Source of the DNA: Ilyonectria destructans
Lineage: Eukaryota > Ascomycota > Sordariomycetes > Hypocreales > Nectriaceae
Assembly (NCBI GenBank): GCA_020740775.1
Contig: JAHEWK010000012.1
Coordinates: forward strand, 806,001-870,000
Direction: 5' to 3'
Length of the DNA stretch: 64,000 nucleotides
Shown here: positions 43,665 through 55,297 of the stretch, one piece after another
Numbering within the stretch: the first letter of the stretch is position 1
How the letters are laid out: each line of letters begins with the position of its first letter
The notes under the pieces: generated by a model
The model's database searches: none
Seen by the model: the letters and a program-made list of their open reading frames with translations, nothing else
What the model was told of the DNA's origin: nothing
Translations under genes and position numbers: made by a program

Positions 43665-46600
43665 TTAACCAACTTGCTTGTCCACATCAACTCCGTATCT
43701 TTGCTTGCTGGAGCGATCGCCGCCATATTCTACCCACCATGTAAGGGCATAAACATGACGCTCAAATATGCCCATTATCTTCAACTCTTTGTCGTTCCTC
43801 CACTCCGCACAAGGGGGAATGAGCTGCGACGAGGCCATCTCTCCTCCCGCCAGCAGGGTGGCGGTTCCCGCGATGGAGCACGGGTTGTGTGGCAACACCT
43901 CCCGGATCCGGATGAGTAGCGTCATCCCGATTGCGCACGCAACCATTGTTGCCAGCATAATCTGGAGGGCAATCTTGGAGGGACGGTTCTGCTTCAGACG
44001 GCGGTATCCAGAGGACGACAAGGTACCCGTGTAGGAACGAAGCCTGGAGTCGTCATGCGTGTTGTTGCTGCGCATGTTCAGAGAAATAGCTTGCGCCATG
44101 TACGCCTTGTATAGCTGATTTGATACCGTTGTAAGGTTGCCAATGTTGGCAGAACCCTCTAGGTCCTCGACTGGCAGCCCATTTTTACCATACACAAGGC
44201 CCCTGATAAAACTGTCCACGTTGTTGTTGAGATGCGAGCTGTTGTCTGGGGCAGAAAACGTCCGGTTGTAGACAGAGTCGCTGAGACCCATTAACCACGC
44301 ATTGACGGCAAACTCAAACCTCTCGCTTCCGTCGGAGGTCTTCAACGATGTGGCTGTAGACTCGTCCGTCTTTGGTGACGGGGAGTCCACCAGATCAAAG
44401 CCCGGCAGGCTCCACGTGAGGTTTGCCTTGACTTCTTCAACGTTCTGGTAGCAGAGGAGCGTCCCAAAGTCATGTTCGAACCCCCATTCCGTCTCGTTCC
44501 CGACTTGGGTCTTGTCAGTTGCTCGCGCTGTTCCGAAGGTGACGGAAAATGTCGGACACCCATAACCGCCCGTCTCCAAGCCGTTGACGCCGATCCCGGT
44601 ACCAGTGGTAGGATCGGTATCGACTGCACCGTCGGCCATGATGCCCTCAGTGGACCATTGCACCACAGAAGCCTTGCCAACATATGCTGGTGCCAAGTCA
44701 TACGGGAGCCAGAAATACTGCATCCATGACATTTCCGTGGCATTTTTAGGCGCGCTTTCGCACCATTCAGACATGTCTAGCGTAGTATTGAAACCGGCAA
44801 GAATGTAGCCGGGGGTTGGTGTGAAGAATATACTTCCACCAGGCACGCTGGCAATAGAACTTCCCTCTTGATCCCCATAGATAATTGAAACCTGACGGGA
44901 CTCGCTTGGGATTGATGTGCAATTCAAGCTCGCTCGTGTTGCTGGAACCTCGATGAGCAGGGGGGCCTCGGCACTGGTGTTGCTCAGTGCTGCATCCGGG
45001 GCTTCGAAGTGATTGAAGGCAAGCCCTCCATAGGTCCACTGTGGGTAATCCAAGTCGAGGTACTCAACTAGACTGTCAATTGCGCCGGCTTGGTTGTCGT
45101 CGAGGGACAGATCGACATTGTTGAGGTTGAATGTGTCAGTCTGATGAATAGTGAGGTCCTCGACGCGAGGAACATCGGCGACGCTATAGAGACCCGAAAC
45201 CACAATCGTGAGGAAGCCTCCTACGAAGTTGGCAACCAAAGCAACGAGGACCGCGAAATGGCGAGTCTTCAATGACACGAATGCAGCATGCGGCAAGAGC
45301 TTCCCTACCAGGTTCAAGTGAATAGATCTATCGGCAGTCGCCTTTCCACGCCTGAGGGCATCCCAAGGCGCAAACACGGCTGCCATCAGCTCGAGCGCAG
45401 AGTACATGCTAGCCACACCCAGAACAACGGCTGCTGGAATGTAAGTAGCAAACACCGTTGCATCGGATGGCCCAATGTTGATGAACCCGGAGTTTTTGTC
45501 GGAGAAATGTTGGACAATCTCCAAGGCTGCAGTCAGAAGTAATGGCAGGCCAATAGCCAAGGCGAGGAACCAAGGGTAGCCAGACATCGGACGCCACCAG
45601 GAAATGGCCTGTTCGGACTGGTCCAGGAGCTCGAGCGATGTTTCTTTGCCCTTCGGGATCGGTTCTACCATGAGCGTCGGCTGCGGGCCTGGGATGATGG
45701 TGCTCCGAAAGCTGAAGGCTTCAAGGCGTTTCCGGATCTGGCTGCGACGTGATGCGCCCATGTGCATCAACGTTTGCTGCAATGGGGGACTGGCCGCAAG
45801 TATCGTTGCTGTGGCGGCAATGGACCCTGGCTCTCGAGGAATGACAGAATGAGGACGAACAAAGATCATCCCGATCGCCAGCAGGGTGAGAATTGCTAGG
45901 AAGGAACACATGAACGCCGTCGAAAGAGACTTGACATGCAGCCGGTCTTCGGTGTACGTGACCTGACCAGCCACTTGTTGGTCGGCCGGCTTGAGAGAGA
46001 GCTGCCGTAGGGCCTGGGTGGCGATGCCCTTGAAGACGTTTTTTCCTGTCTCGATGAGCAACTGGGGGTCAAGGAAAGCCCCAATCGACGAGTTTCCGTT
46101 CAGCATACTCATGAGCTGGAAGAAGGTCGGGACCTGCACGGACAGGACATAATCATCGCCTCCTGTCCCGAGATAGAACAAGTTGGTTGATCTGTAAACG
46201 CCCAAAGCAATGGAGCTGCTTGGGAGCCCATCAATCAGTTTTTCGGCTGGCGAAGCTGCAGACGACAGGACGGCCTGGGAAGAGCTATTGAGGACAGTCG
46301 AGCTTTGGACTTTAAAGGGTTGGAGATTGTACGAAGGCTTGCAGAGAGCAACCTGCAACTCGTTGACGTATATGTACCTAGGGGCGGTTCCCTGGGATCT
46401 GGTTGCGAATCGTAGATCTGCCATCGACAATACCACTCGTTGGTCTGCACTGGCGTTGTACACCATGCGGTACTCCTTGCTATCCGCGCTCTCGATGTAC
46501 TGCCTGGAAAAGTCGAAGTCAACGTTACAAGGGTACACCCTGAACCGGCCTTGGTAGTTCTGGGTAGCGTTTTCTTGATGGTAGTAGTTATGGTCGGGGC

Positions 46601-47930
46601 CTGCTCCCACCGTAATGCCGGTGATGTTACAGTCGGACGTGGTGACGTTGGCGACGAAGAACGAGCCGAGGACACTGAGCCAGGGCATGCTTGTTTGCGT
46701 TCCGTTGGTAATGGGCAGAATCTCGCAGTCGAGGTCGACCTTCATGCCCTCTGTCGTCACCGTGTAGTTGAGGTCGCCGGAGCTGTGGTCCGGGAGTTGG
46801 AACACGGGCAATAACGTATCCTTGGACGTTCCAGGAGGGTAATTCAGTCCCTGAAAGTGAATACCGTAGTACAGCTGGGAGGCCGCAGGCCCAACCTTGA
46901 GTCCCTGGTCATTTTCCGGGTCGTCGATCTGGAATTTTCCCTTGATGCTGAAGTCGCTGCTTTGTCTGGTGACTTGAGTGGACTCTAGGATCAGCAAACC
47001 CGTGGAGAAGATGGTCTTGGTTCTGTTAGCAGTGGTCCTTGAACCTGAGGAGTGCTGAACGTACTGTACCCAGTATCAACAAGTGGCCTACAGTTGACAT
47101 TACCACAGCCCAGTGTCGATTCTTGATAGAAGCCCAGAGAGCTGTTGGCAGAATTGGAGAGATGTAGTCCAGGAGCAAGGTCTTGGAGACTGGGGCCGGG
47201 CCTTGCTGGAGTTCTTTCCAGGGCATGAGTATCTTGTTCTGATGGTCAACCTGCTTCCAGAGGGCGCCAACCACAACAAGCACTGTAGCTGTTAGAACAT
47301 GATTGACTGGAACTCGCCGTCATGGGACAACACTCACATGCGGTTGGGCCGTACTTCCATCCATAGTGATTGGTCTCCTTTTGGGCACTGATGCCATCAT
47401 GAGCGACCGAGAAATGATACAGCAGGCCCGTGGCCAGCATCATAGCTGCAAACCAAGCAGCGAAAATGAGGAGCACGGATTTCGTTAACCAAATCGGGGT
47501 CCACATGTGCTCCTTTGCCCCCTCTGGCCATCCCGGCTGCGGCTTCGGATACGAATCATGGTATTGCGAATTATCAACCAAAGCACTGGTATCATTGGAC
47601 CCCCGGTACTGTTGGGACGGGGATGGTTCCGGCATGGGTACATGGCGATCGTATTCATCACTTGCCCGGAGCGGAGATACGGGGTGTGGAACATAGTTCT
47701 CGTTCTCTTGGGTGTCTGGGATGAGACCGTATCCGCGGCCTCCATTCCCCGAGCCCGGGCTCCTGATAGTGGGTCTAACGTGCGCATGCTGATACTCGAG
47801 CTCGTGCTCTTCTTGCGCGGCTGTTGGTCGTGTCAGTTGTGGGTTGTTGGTCGCGTGCAGTGGGATTGGGGAAACCTTGCGCACCTCGCAGGTATTGCCC
47901 CGTTGGCGGGAATGGCGTCCGCATTGCCAT
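43665..47930 (-). CDS. DUF3433-type multi-pass membrane protein with two homologous halves
   Basis: Four exons (47930-47885, 47820-47338, 47282-47065, 47015-43665) give about 1365 residues. The start ATG (MAMRTPFPPTG) is in frame only after removing a 64-bp first intron. The N-terminus (1-120) is polar and Pro/Ser-rich. Half 1, about 122-670: WTPIWLTK plus a TM helix, then ALWASIKNRHWAVVMSTVG, a large Asn-glycosylated outer region, and a TM helix followed by VIPREPGSIAATATILA. Half 2, about 723-1340, repeats this order: WWRPMSGYPWFLALAIGL, AAFVSLKTRHFAVLVALVA, outer region, TM helix, then VLPHNPCSIAGTATLLA. This matches fungal DUF3433 proteins, which have no established function. Third-exon acceptors at 47289 and 47283 both keep frame. 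The family call is likely. Confidence 0.85.
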
Positions 47931-50900
47931 CCCGAATTGATTACAATACGTAGAGATCGGGGCAATTAATGGCTTCCTTCGACTTCAGATGCCCGGGCGT
48001 TCGTGCGGCGACGCTCGCAGCCGTTCGTTCGCATAACGGTGAAGCTTACGGGAGCTGGGCACCAAAGCCATCTTAAGAAACTCAAGCGACTACAAGCGCG
48101 GATCGTGAACCCTGCCAAAGTCCTAGACCTCCGAGAGGACTAGGTGGATGGATTCCTGCCTGCGACAGTGAAGGAGGAAAATTGGTAAATCCGGGGCCGA
48201 AGGATGAGATGGCGCAGGGCAGACCAATCACGCCAAGCCGGGTTGCCGGATGGAGCGTCTGGGCTGCATCGTAGCGGTTTTAAGTCAGCAGGCGAGACTG
48301 CGTGATTGGTGCGTATTGATAGATGATGTAGGCGATGCTGGGGTGAGATGGCTCTAGGCTCACCAAGGCTGGCATATGCTCAGCTCCCTCAGCAGCAGAG
48401 GATCTAGACTGCGCCCCTCAGAATCTCAACGGCATTCAAGACAGTGAATCACTAGCACTGAGCCTCGGACCAGTGCATGATGCAATGAATGCGACATTGC
48501 CATGATGGATGCGTGGCAGTGAGTGTGGCGATTCAGGATCGGCTCACTCTCGTTCTTTGTTACCGACATGCTCGAATCCTTCGAGGGCGGCCCCTGGTTA
48601 CAGCAGTTGGACAGGACACGGCAGCAGTGCTTGCCAACGAGTGCATATTCACGGTGAAGCGTGATCAAGCTGCATTAGCACCACCTCCAACAACCTAAGC
48701 TCACGGGGAGATTGGGGACTAATTAGACCCAAACCTTGACGCAGGGCGCCCAGCGCTAGAAACTCGGCGCTCCAACGGCGAGCAACCATAATAAAGCGTG
48801 GGCTGGAATGCTCTAGCCGGCAGACTTGGCGACTAAGGGATCGTGAATGCGGAGGGAGGCACAACAAGAGAGACATTCGGTCGCATGTGGAGGACGAACC
48901 CTTATTATGACGCAACGGAGTTTGACAGTGCCGAATCCGCCGAGGTCAATGTTGCTCGTCATCTCATTTCTCCATCTCTCATCTAGTTAGGCAGGTCGGT
49001 TCTGGCCACAGTCGATTTGTGGCAAATGATGCTGTCGATCTTGATTCTCGGTAGTGTTAGAGCCATCCTACAGGAGCCATAGCAGAGTCGATCGACGGGG
49101 ACGGATCGTCAGGAGTACGGCGGGATGCCGGCCATTTTACCGGATCGGGTATATGGTTGGAGGAGTCGGTGAAGCAAAATCATGCAACCGATTGAAGCAC
49201 ATTGGTGTTGGTGTTGGTGATGGGATTGATGTTGGTGAATTGGCCATGTTGGCTGGAGTTGCATTTTCCCGTGGGTGGTGTTCAACGCCAGACACGGCAT
49301 TTAGGGGCGCGTCGTTCCTTTTTTCCCTCCCCACTTGGGGGCACTTGGAGGCACTTGGGTGCACTTGGATGGGATGGAGGCGCACCAGGCTGCAGCGGCA
49401 CACAGCGCAGCCAATGGCATCGCCCCAAACAACTCTCAGGGGACATCAAACAATGGTCCGTGTTTCGTTTTACCATCACTTCCGGCGCAACGATTGGATC
49501 TGGCGCCTGAGCACGGCCTGTCTGAGCTCTGACCGTCTGACGTTGCTGGGCGCCATACATCGTCCGTATTCGGGGCCCCGAAACCGAAACGACGGTCCGA
49601 AACGGCGATCCAAACAGTGTTTTTCAGGCCATGAGATCAGGCGAGGCGAGGGCAAAGTGCCAAAGTCCCAACAAGGGAAATGCCGGCCCCTTGATCTGCC
49701 CATCTGCTCATCGTCTTCTCTCCAGGGCGAGGGATCCCCCCGTCGTCAATGAAAATCGGGCGCGTCGGAAATGGCTGGGGGTCAAGACTGGGGCAGAACT
49801 GGAACAGGACTGGGGGCCATCGCTCGCCGATCAGCACCTTCAGCCGCTGCGTGCCCTGAGCCCGAGCTGATCTCAGCCCGTTGGGCGACACGCGATGGGG
49901 GCATGCTTCGTGTGACGTCAAGTGCCAAGTCACCCCCTGGCCGATCCGCGACTGTTTGCGGAGGCGCTGCGGAGGCTTGCGACGGGGCCTGCGAGTCCGC
50001 GACTCCTAGCTAGCCACGACTCGGTGCTCCTGCCTCGCGCCGTCAGCGGGCGAGTTTCAGATCGTTCCTGCCCGCCGGCCTATTTGTCTATATTTGCAGG
50101 CCCAGCCCTGGATGCGGCCCTGACACACTTATCGTGACACACTTCAATCCTTCTTTTTGCGTCTCTGCTCCCTTTGCCTTGTCAGGTCACCCGGCGCCTC
50201 CAGCAGCCCCATATCTATCGCTCGTCCTGTCTCGGGATAGTTATCCTGTCATTCTTTTCTAGCCCGTTTTTGGTCCCTTGACCGTGTTTATCCCGTCCAT
50301 CCCCCCTCTGTTTCTCGACTCTGTTTCCCGACTTTCCTGTCGTGCATCCTTTCATCTCTTCTTCACCTGCTCCGCCTCATCTGTCCCTCGGTCCCCTGCC
50401 CAACCCAACAGGCAAACACCATCCAACTTTCGCTTCGTCTTGTGGAACATTCCCAGCAAGGATAGCTGTGCTTCCTGCTACATACTTTAGGTCCCCTAGA
50501 GTCTACTTGTTCCTCATTAGCTGTCGTGCTTCTCTCGCTGCCTCGACACACCAATTGTATACCAACCTGACATTTCCGTTCCAACGATACCACCGCCTTT
50601 TCCTGTTTCACATCGAATCACTCGGAATTTTCAAACCGGACCTGTCTTTTCATTCTCAACTTAGCAATCTTGATCCACCATCTCGACCGCCACTCTGCAC
50701 ACGCTGCATTCAGAACATACCACGACGAGTTAAAAATAAACATCAAGGCTGCCTGCAAGGAATTGCAAGTCTCCTTGAAGTCACATCGATATTATCTAGC
50801 CACCATTACATTGCCGACGTCGGGCTCGCATTGATCTCCGAGTCCGAAATCCGTGGCGCGGTGCCGTGGTTGTCTGCGACAAATTGCGTTTCGACTCCGG

Positions 50901-51110
50901 CTGTTACCAGTTAATAGTCAGAAGACCTCCATCCCAGTCAACAGCCCACCTGGTCCAGGCCAAGTGTATCATCTTCAACCGCTCTTCATTTTATCCGATT
51001 ACATCTCTCAACCCAGGACTTTGGTATTTCGACACTAAGTGACGGGACTTTCATCAACAACACATCACATTTATTTGTATTCAACGAGGGCCACCTCGCG
51101 TATCATCAAA
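47931..51110. other. Long intergenic region between divergent genes
   Basis: 3.2 kb between the DUF3433 start (minus) and the GPI-protein start (plus). It contains the promoters, a decamer tandem repeat (49331-49370) and, from about 50140, a pyrimidine-rich leader. Frames such as 49054-49752 (232 codons) and 50342-50914 lack recognisable domains. No RNA gene seen. Confidence 0.55.
49331..49370. repeat. 10-bp tandem repeat gcacttggNN, four copies
   Basis: Units at 49331, 49341, 49351 and 49361 share the core cacttgg and differ in the last two positions. A less regular ttggtg repeat lies 120 bp upstream (about 49200-49245). Both are intergenic. Confidence 0.85.
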
Positions 51111-51827
51111 ATGCTACAGCTATCATCGCAACGACTGCCTCGGCTGTCTCACCTCCTCCTCGCTGCCGGCTATGCCTCAGCATCAACTCTCGTTCTGTCC
51201 AACTTTGAGGACATTTCATCAAAGGTGACTGTGTCAAGCAGCTGCCGCAGTGCCTACAACACCCCTCTCACAAACTGCGACTTTGACGATTTTGGCGACA
51301 ACGCGTGCTCTTCGAAGTGCAAATCGTCGATTCTAGAAGCCCAAAGCAACATCCAGAGCGACTGCGCTGATGTTACCGTCGACTCGAGCTCCCTGCTATC
51401 TCGCGCGCTGAAGGGCGAGCTGGTCCAAGTGACCTGCAAGCATGTGGACGGTGACGATGCGGAGGAGTCCGCAACCACCACGCTCAAGACACGCACCAAT
51501 TCCAATAAGAACCAGATGATGGAGACCTCGACGATTACGAGGAAGTCGACATCAACGGCCGAAATTGGGACGGCGACGGCGACGGCTTCGGAAGCGAAGC
51601 AAACAACTTCACTTGTGCTCGCAGGCGATGAGCCATCAGCAAGTGTGGCATCGGGCGGAACAGAAACGACAGCCGCCGGCGCGACCGAAACATCAAAATC
51701 CAGCAGCTTGGGTGGCGATCCATTCGCGTCGAACAACGACACCGGTTCGGGTTCGGGTCGAGTCGCGAGTTTGGGATATGCTTCGTTGGTGGTTTCCGCA
51801 GTTGCCTGTGTGATGGCAGTAATTTGA
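51111..51827 (+). CDS. GPI-anchored Ser/Thr-rich cell-surface protein
   Basis: 238 residues from ATG 51111; an upstream in-frame non-ATG extension is ignored. An N-terminal signal peptide (MLQLSSQRLPRLSHLLLAAGYASAS) is followed by a compact domain of about 90 residues with six cysteines (SSSC, TNC, NAC, SKC, SDC, VTC), enough for three disulfides. A Ser/Thr/Ala-rich stalk suited to O-mannosylation comes next. The end has the GPI signal layout: small residues (NNDTGSGSG), then a hydrophobic tail (ASLVVSAVACVMAVI). It would be processed in the ER and end up in the plasma membrane or wall. The Cys pattern is not one I can name. The anchor precursor pathway is represented by the PIG-L gene at 62.6 kb. 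Confidence 0.85.
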   Translation: MLQLSSQRLPRLSHLLLAAGYASASTLVLSNFEDISSKVTVSSSCRSAYNTPLTNCDFDDFGDNACSSKCKSSILEAQSNIQSDCADVTVDSSSLLSRALKGELVQVTCKHVDGDDAEESATTTLKTRTNSNKNQMMETSTITRKSTSTAEIGTATATASEAKQTTSLVLAGDEPSASVASGGTETTAAGATETSKSSSLGGDPFASNNDTGSGSGRVASLGYASLVVSAVACVMAVI

Positions 51828-51984
51828 AGAGATTGTGGAGAAGGGATAAAATGTTTAGATATACCAGGAGAGGGCTACAGCTACGGGAAGAAGGTCGTAT
51901 TAATCTTCATGCATATTTCTATTGTTCACCAAAATCGTGTATTTATCCCCTTTATGTTTGTCACACTTAGACTCCAATGACATT

Positions 51985-52051
51985 TGCCTGAGAAGGGCTC
52001 GAACCTTTGGCCCTACAAATATGAAGGGGATATCCACCTAGCTAATGCCAT
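51985..52051 (-). other. tRNA-like fossil (B-box consensus, no cloverleaf)
   Basis: On minus the segment contains a perfect B-box (GGTTCGAGCCC), an A-box-like TAGCTAGGTGG about 35 bases before it, and a CAT triplet where an anticodon would be. The acceptor ends do not pair (TGGCATT against TCAGGCA) and the anticodon stem is poor. It is most likely a decayed tRNA gene or tRNA-derived element. Chance resemblance is possible. Confidence 0.25.
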
Positions 52052-52550
52052 GTTCATTTTGACGATTTCGTGAGGCCATACCGACCCATGTCAAATTTTG
52101 ATATGGTATATTTGGTGGGAGGAGAGATGGGGGGGAAAAGGTACTATGCACCAAACTATGACTGAAGGTGTCCATATAAATAGTAGGAGTTATGGCGCAG
52201 ATCAAGGTAGTATTTGCTAAGATGTGATTTCCATCTATTTTATATGTCTTTGTAAAGCTCACCGGTAGCTGTAGTGCGTGTGCAGTTGTGACCCGACCGC
52301 ATAGTTGACTGTGAAAAGATGCGCCACTCGACACTCGAGAACCTTCGATCTTGAATATTTTGTCGGTAATCGATGAGATATCGGTTGAAGGAAGATGACA
52401 CTACGATTGGTACAATATAAGACATTTGCACCACCCGGTGCAGTTTTGCTCTTGGCAAACTGCACAAGCCCTTGGCGCCAACTCTGCCAACAGTTGCCAA
52501 TCCTGGGGTGCGGTCTGGGCATCTTGGCCATGCACCAATACTGGGATATC

Positions 52551-52583
52551 AGATCTCCAAGAGATCTCCAAGAGATCTCCAAG
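52551..52583. repeat. Three perfect copies of agatctccaag
   Basis: An 11-base unit three times without a mismatch, preceded by an imperfect gatatc. It contains the palindrome agatct and lies in intergenic DNA. Confidence 0.9.
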
Positions 52584-55297
52584 ACTTTTGACGTTTTTAC
52601 ATAATCTTACTGATCTCACCACAATATTCGGATACCTACTGCCGACGACAAAGATTGAGAGTCAGAGCGACCCAGGACGTATGTTGAGGTGTGGTATGTT
52701 GGGCGATTTTCGAGGGATGGAGGATGAATGCACGGCACATGACTTGCGGTGGCTGATGATAAGACAACGGTCTAGACCTCTGGGGAGATGGACTTCCGGG
52801 GCCGATACCCAGTGCTTTGACCACGCCTCCATCGTTGGCTGTCAAATCTCGACGCATGTTTTAAATTGGTTTATTTTTGCATTCATGCCCAATCCGCTGG
52901 CTCAAGCCATGTGGCGGCGGCAGGCCAGGGTGAGTGGACTCGGACGTATGCGGAAGCGAGCCGCCGTGGGCGTTGAGGCAGGGAGGGAGAACTGGGAACG
53001 CCAACGCGGGATGGGATAAGACGATGCATCGAATGGCCCGGAGCTTGTCCCGAAGGGAGTTGATGGGATCTTAAAGTTGGCGGTGACAAATTAACCTTGT
53101 ATTTGGGGCGATTGGGGGGTGTGCAGGGGACAAGTGACGAGCAGGCCGATCACGTCGAAAGTCTTTACGGGATTGGATGGCAGTGGCAGACGAGAAGGGT
53201 TTTGTGGAGGCGAGCGACGAAATGCTGCCAACGGCGTGAGGCAGCGTCAGCTTAGGTTGGCCGCCGACGGTGCCGATACGATGCATCTGGACATGATGGA
53301 CAGTCCGAGGAGGAAACAGAGGTCATGGGGGCGGTAGCGTCGCTGTGACTTGACGTCGATGTGCATTTGTGTCGAGGCGTGTTGGGGACGATGACTGCTC
53401 TCATGTTGTAACAGGGTGCGTGCGATGTGATGATATGCAAGATTGTAACGGGAAACGAAAACAACCTTTTCGTCTGCAACACGCATGCCGCTCGCATGGG
53501 GGCACGGGAACCCATCAACAACTCAGCAACGAGGGGGACGACGAGGATGAGAAAAAACTCGTTCGGCCCTCGCTCGGACGCCCGGCGATGGGAGCAAAAC
53601 GCCAAGCGGCCAAGGAGCCAAGCATGGAAGAGATTGGTTGACGGCTTCAGGTCGCAATCACAAGATGGGAACTTGTTCGATGGAGGGGCCGTCCCTAACC
53701 AGAGGAACAGGGTCCGGGCCTGAGTGCGTGGGTATCATGGGCGCGGTGCGAGCTCTTGGGCCCGTATAGTGGTGGCTCCGCGTACGCAGCATGTGCCGGG
53801 GTGGAGGAGGCGAGCCGGGGGGCGTGTTGGTGATGGCGCTGCTCCATCGTGCTGCTTTAAAAAACGCTGAATGGTGCGTGTGCCGTGTGCTTGGGGATGT
53901 ATCCTTGGGATTTGCGGCGTTCTTGTTGGTTGGTTTCTTTTCTCTGCTCCTGGGTTGCTTTTTCTCACGGCATGTCAGAGCATGGTTGAGGAGTCATGCT
54001 GTTTTTCGTTGAGCCGGGGTAGACGGTCCCGTGGTGCAGCAGGCGAGAAGTGGCTTACGGTTGGCCTCATACCGTGGCATGCCACGACGACAAGGCATGC
54101 AATGGCTTCAGCTTTCTCGGGAGCTGGCAGAGTTCCCTCGCGTGGCTTCTGGCCAGGGCAGCAAGCTCGAGAATACTCTGGACCGTGATTAGGCGAGGGC
54201 TAGAGGGCGCGGGTGAGACTTGGGGACCCTCAATGGGGGCGAGAACCTGGGAAGATCTGAGATTTGAAGAACGGTCTAAGCCGGACTAGCCCGTGAGACG
54301 TGCTTGGTCGTTCCCGGCCATGTTCTGTCTCTGGTACTCAGACACTGTCCGTTCCCAGCAGCTGGGTTTTGTCACCGGCGACGGCGATGTTCCAAGGCCG
54401 CAATACTGATCAAGACGATGCATTTTCTGTCTGCCTCTGCGCCTGATGCACATTCTTCAAGCTCGCCCCTATCACACATCCAGATCCAAGGGCCTGCGTG
54501 AGGCCCTGCTGTGGCGTCGCAGGCAAAACCTTCCACAGAGGACGCTGGGAGCCACTGAGGTCTCCCTAAAAGCAGCGCTACAACCGTGGCCCCGCGACGA
54601 CCCCACTTGGTTCCCTTGGCAGTACCCGCCTCCACCGGGGGTCCCTGTCTTTATTGCGTGGGCGCCGCTGCTGCTCCCCCAAGCGATAGCGAGCTCGCGA
54701 AGGGGACGGCTGCTCTCAACGAGGTTAAATCAACCCGGGGCGCCCGTCTCCCGCTCGCCGTCCGCGATTCCGGTTTTCCTCCTCATTCCTTTCCCTTGTG
54801 CTGCTTCTTGCTCTGGGAAATCCTGCGTCGCCTGCTCCCGCCATCCGAAGAACCAATTCCCTCTGGGGCGCAGCCGGGAAGCCCTGTTTTTTGACGTTTG
54901 GGTTTGCTATCGGCTCCGGGCCAAGAACGTTGTGGCGCACCATAGCGTCTCCTTCCGGTTCTGCGGTCCCCGAACCGGTACATCTGCCCTGTGACGACAT
55001 TGGCGGCGGCCTGTGCCATTTTTCCATTTGACTTTGGCTTTTCCGACTTCGACCTTCAACAACAACATCACCGCCTCCCTCGCTCGATCGCTCGCTTCCC
55101 CTTGGGATTCCTGGATGGTTCGCTGGTCCGGCCTTCCTCGGTGCGACTTCAATTGACCGGCGCCGTCGCCTCCACCGTCCCCGCGCCCGGGTCCGAGACC
55201 ACGCCCCGCGGATTTGCGACTGCGACTCCGATACACGATCCGATAACACGACATCGCCACACACGCGCGACTACGGTCCCCATCGCAATTACACAAG

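Larger units (their letters stand above)
51828..55297. other. Long intergenic region with a repeat and a tRNA-like fossil
   Basis: 3.5 kb before the antiporter gene. Contains a tRNA-like sequence (about 51985-52051), a perfect three-copy 11-mer (52551-52583), and from about 54800 a pyrimidine-rich leader. Open frames (52426-53019, 54446-54994 and others) show no domain. No supported gene. Confidence 0.55.

Noticed and set aside
49054..49752. 232-codon plus frame
   Set aside because: Overlaps the decamer repeat, has no domain and no intron pattern; probably chance.
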